Shown: one piece after another, positions 62,411 through 64,000 of the stretch
How positions within the stretch are numbered: position 1 is the stretch's first letter
How the letters are laid out: each line of letters begins with the position of its first letter
From: Typha latifolia
Taxonomy: Eukaryota; Streptophyta; Magnoliopsida; Poales; Typhaceae
Assembly (NCBI GenBank): GCA_019914945.1
Contig: CM034105.1
Coordinates: 1,798,001 to 1,862,000, forward strand
DNA: 64,000 nucleotides
Reading direction: 5' to 3'
Notes under the pieces: model-generated
Told to the model about the DNA's origin: nothing
What the model saw: the letters and a program-made list of their open reading frames with translations, nothing else
Databases searched by the model: none
Program-made: the position numbers and the translations under genes

Positions 62411-63485
62411 ATGGCGGATGCTTTCGATGACGAGGTGGAGCAGACGGTGACGATCGGGGAATACATCGAGGAGCTCGAGGCTGAGGAACTGGTTTGGACC
62501 TTTGTGTTAAAACATGTTTTTTCCCCTGCTTTTTTAGTTAAATTTGTTATTTTTAGGTATATCTTTGACTGGTTGTGGTGTGATTTGAAACCCTAGGAAG
62601 CTGATTTGGTACTGGGTGGGGATGATGGCAAGGAATGCACGTACGCGTCTGGGTACATGAAGAGGCAAGCGATCTTCTCCTGCTTGACCTGTGTTCCCGG
62701 CGGCAACACTGGGGTTTGCACTGCTTGTAGCCTCACCTGCCATGACGGGCATGAGGTAGATGATGTTTCGCGTATTTCAAGATGCCTTTTTTTTTAATGA
62801 TACTGAATTATATTCCGTATGAAATTCTTCTGTCGTGAAATTGGTTTGCAAGAAAGGTTCTTAAATGTTGCATATTTCTAGATTTTAAGTAGTGAGAAGG
62901 ATAAAATTGTGTCGTGGATGACTTCACCTAATACTAAATGTGAGTGCAAGATTATGTTACTTCTAGCAAAAGATGTGATCCTTAATGTTTTACGTCTCTT
63001 TAATTCTAATTTTGAAACCCAGTTGGCCATCCAATACTTCCTTGATATTAACCCACACACACGTTTCCTTTTTTTTTTTTCCTTGTTATTTACTCTAGTT
63101 GATTGGTTTTATTTTTGGTTCATAGGTATTTGCAGTTGTCAATTTGTTAATTTGTTTCTTCTATGTTTTCTCAACTATTCCCTGCAATTGGAAACTCACA
63201 TTGATGTACCTCTACTTGGTTAAGGTTGTTGAGCTCTGGACCAAAAGAAACTTCCGCTGTGACTGTGGGAATTCCAAGTTTGGAGATGTTCTTTGCAGGC
63301 TTTATCCTGATAAAGACCCTGAAAACCTAGAGAACTCTTACAACCATAACTTTAAAGGTTCTTACTGCACGTGTGGTCGTCCTTATCCTGATCCAGATGC
63401 CAAGGAGCAAGTTGAGATGATACAGTGCTGTGTTTGCGAGGACTGGTTTCATGAAGATCACCTCGGTCTCAACTCAACTAATGAG
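62411..63485 (+). CDS. UBR7: UBR7-type putative E3 ubiquitin ligase (UBR box plus PHD), partial
   Basis: Three exons, 62411-62491, 62597-62755 and 63225-63485, give the first 167 residues; the gene continues past the right edge. The acidic N-terminus (MADAFDDEVEQTVTIGEYIE, ELEAEEL) precedes a UBR-type zinc finger: ECTYASGYMKRQAIFSC, LTCVPGG, GVCTACSLTCHDGHE, then FRCDCGNSKFG. The start of a PHD-like finger follows (SYCTCGRPYPD, MIQCCVCEDWFHEDHLGLNS). UBR7 proteins couple a UBR box, which in related ligases reads N-degrons, to a PHD; animal UBR7 acts on histone H2B. The plant substrate is not known from sequence. The intron after residue 167 contains a 57-bp tandem duplication. No further exon is recognisable by 64000. 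Confidence 0.92.
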
Positions 63486-64000
63486 GTATAATTGATACCT
63501 TAAATGTTTGCATGCTAACTTGATTTATGGTAATGTTGTTCATCATTGTCGTGTTACAGATTATAGTCATGCTAACTCGATTTATGATAATGTTGTTTAT
63601 CATTGTCGTGTTACAGATTATAGTCTGCTTGGATGCAATGTAGCTTATTCAAGTTATAATGTTATATAACGCTTAATGACATGTATCTGAAGTAATATCT
63701 TGCAGTATAAAAATAGGGAACTAATGGGGGCATGGAGCTCATAAATTCATTTCTTGCAGATTGCAAAATTGCCTTAAATGTTTGCATGCTAACTTGAATT
63801 TAATATTTTGAAAAGCTAGAATTGGGGCCCATGCAACTTTTGACAACACCTATCGACAGCCATACTCGGTCTTCTCCGTACAGATTTTCTCACTTGTCAC
63901 TTGTATCACACCAGTGGAGATACGCGAAGTTCCATGTCGTAAAAGAAGTTTAGTATATGCACATAGCTAGCTGTAGGTGGTTACATATGAGGTCTTTATT
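63486..64000. other. Intron of the UBR7-type gene, cut by window end
   Basis: It opens with GTATAATT after the third exon. The remainder has no recognisable UBR7 coding sequence. Confidence 0.6.
63511..63624 (+). repeat. 57-bp tandem duplication in a UBR7 intron
   Basis: The unit from CATGCTAACT to GATTATAGT occurs at 63511-63567 and again at 63568-63624 with a few substitutions. Each unit contains GTGTTACAG, an acceptor-like string. A partial third echo (AAATGTTTGCATGCTAACTT) is at about 63777. Confidence 0.9.

Noticed and set aside
1..64000. CRISPR arrays, bacterial operons, phage or defence cassettes
   Set aside because: None is present. The window is plant nuclear DNA with spliced genes, and the direct repeats found are micro- or minisatellites or transposon parts.
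1..64000. Canonical plant microRNA genes
   Set aside because: I looked for the common conserved mature sequences (for example miR156, miR164, miR167, miR172, miR319) by eye and saw none. A folding-based search was not possible.

Overview
The window is plant nuclear DNA. Its genes are split by GT-AG introns into short exons, the spacers are AT-rich and full of microsatellites and small inverted-repeat transposons, and the proteins are land-plant families (FT-like PEBP, NAC, VQ, TTL, TMO5-type bHLH). The two FT-like proteins look most like monocot florigens, so a monocot, probably not a grass, is my best guess. That placement is inference.

I rebuilt gene models by hand, joining exons on reading-frame continuity and splice sites. 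Left to right: SEC13-like pseudogene (-); TMO5/bHLH30-type bHLH factor (+); GT31 beta-1,3-galactosyltransferase (-); TTL TPR/thioredoxin-like protein (+); VQ-motif protein (-); NAC factor (+); neuferricin/MAPR4-like cytochrome b5-type protein (-); two plastid-derived fragments (ndhJ and rbcL 3' ends); decayed CTP synthase copy (+); two tandem FT-like genes (+, +); ABCD2-type ABC transporter (-); PAC1-like proteasome assembly chaperone (-); and the 5' part of a UBR7-type gene (+) that runs off the right edge.

Mobile DNA includes a 1.14-kb non-autonomous hAT-like element with an 8-bp target duplication (one mismatch) and a 232-bp MITE with a perfect 10-bp duplication inside a galactosyltransferase intron. 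There is also a smaller inverted-repeat element, a CpG-rich 53-bp minisatellite next to a 44-bp tandem array, and long TA, GA and CTAT microsatellites.

I see no operon-like or defence-like system. The genes are unrelated housekeeping and regulatory loci, apart from the tandem florigen pair. The observations most worth checking are the FT pair, an in-frame 84-bp duplication of a 3' splice site in the TTL gene (two acceptors, predicted products differing by 28 residues), the ndhJ/rbcL plastid chimera beside the CTP synthase relic, and the broken SEC13 locus that seems to keep a 5' UTR intron.
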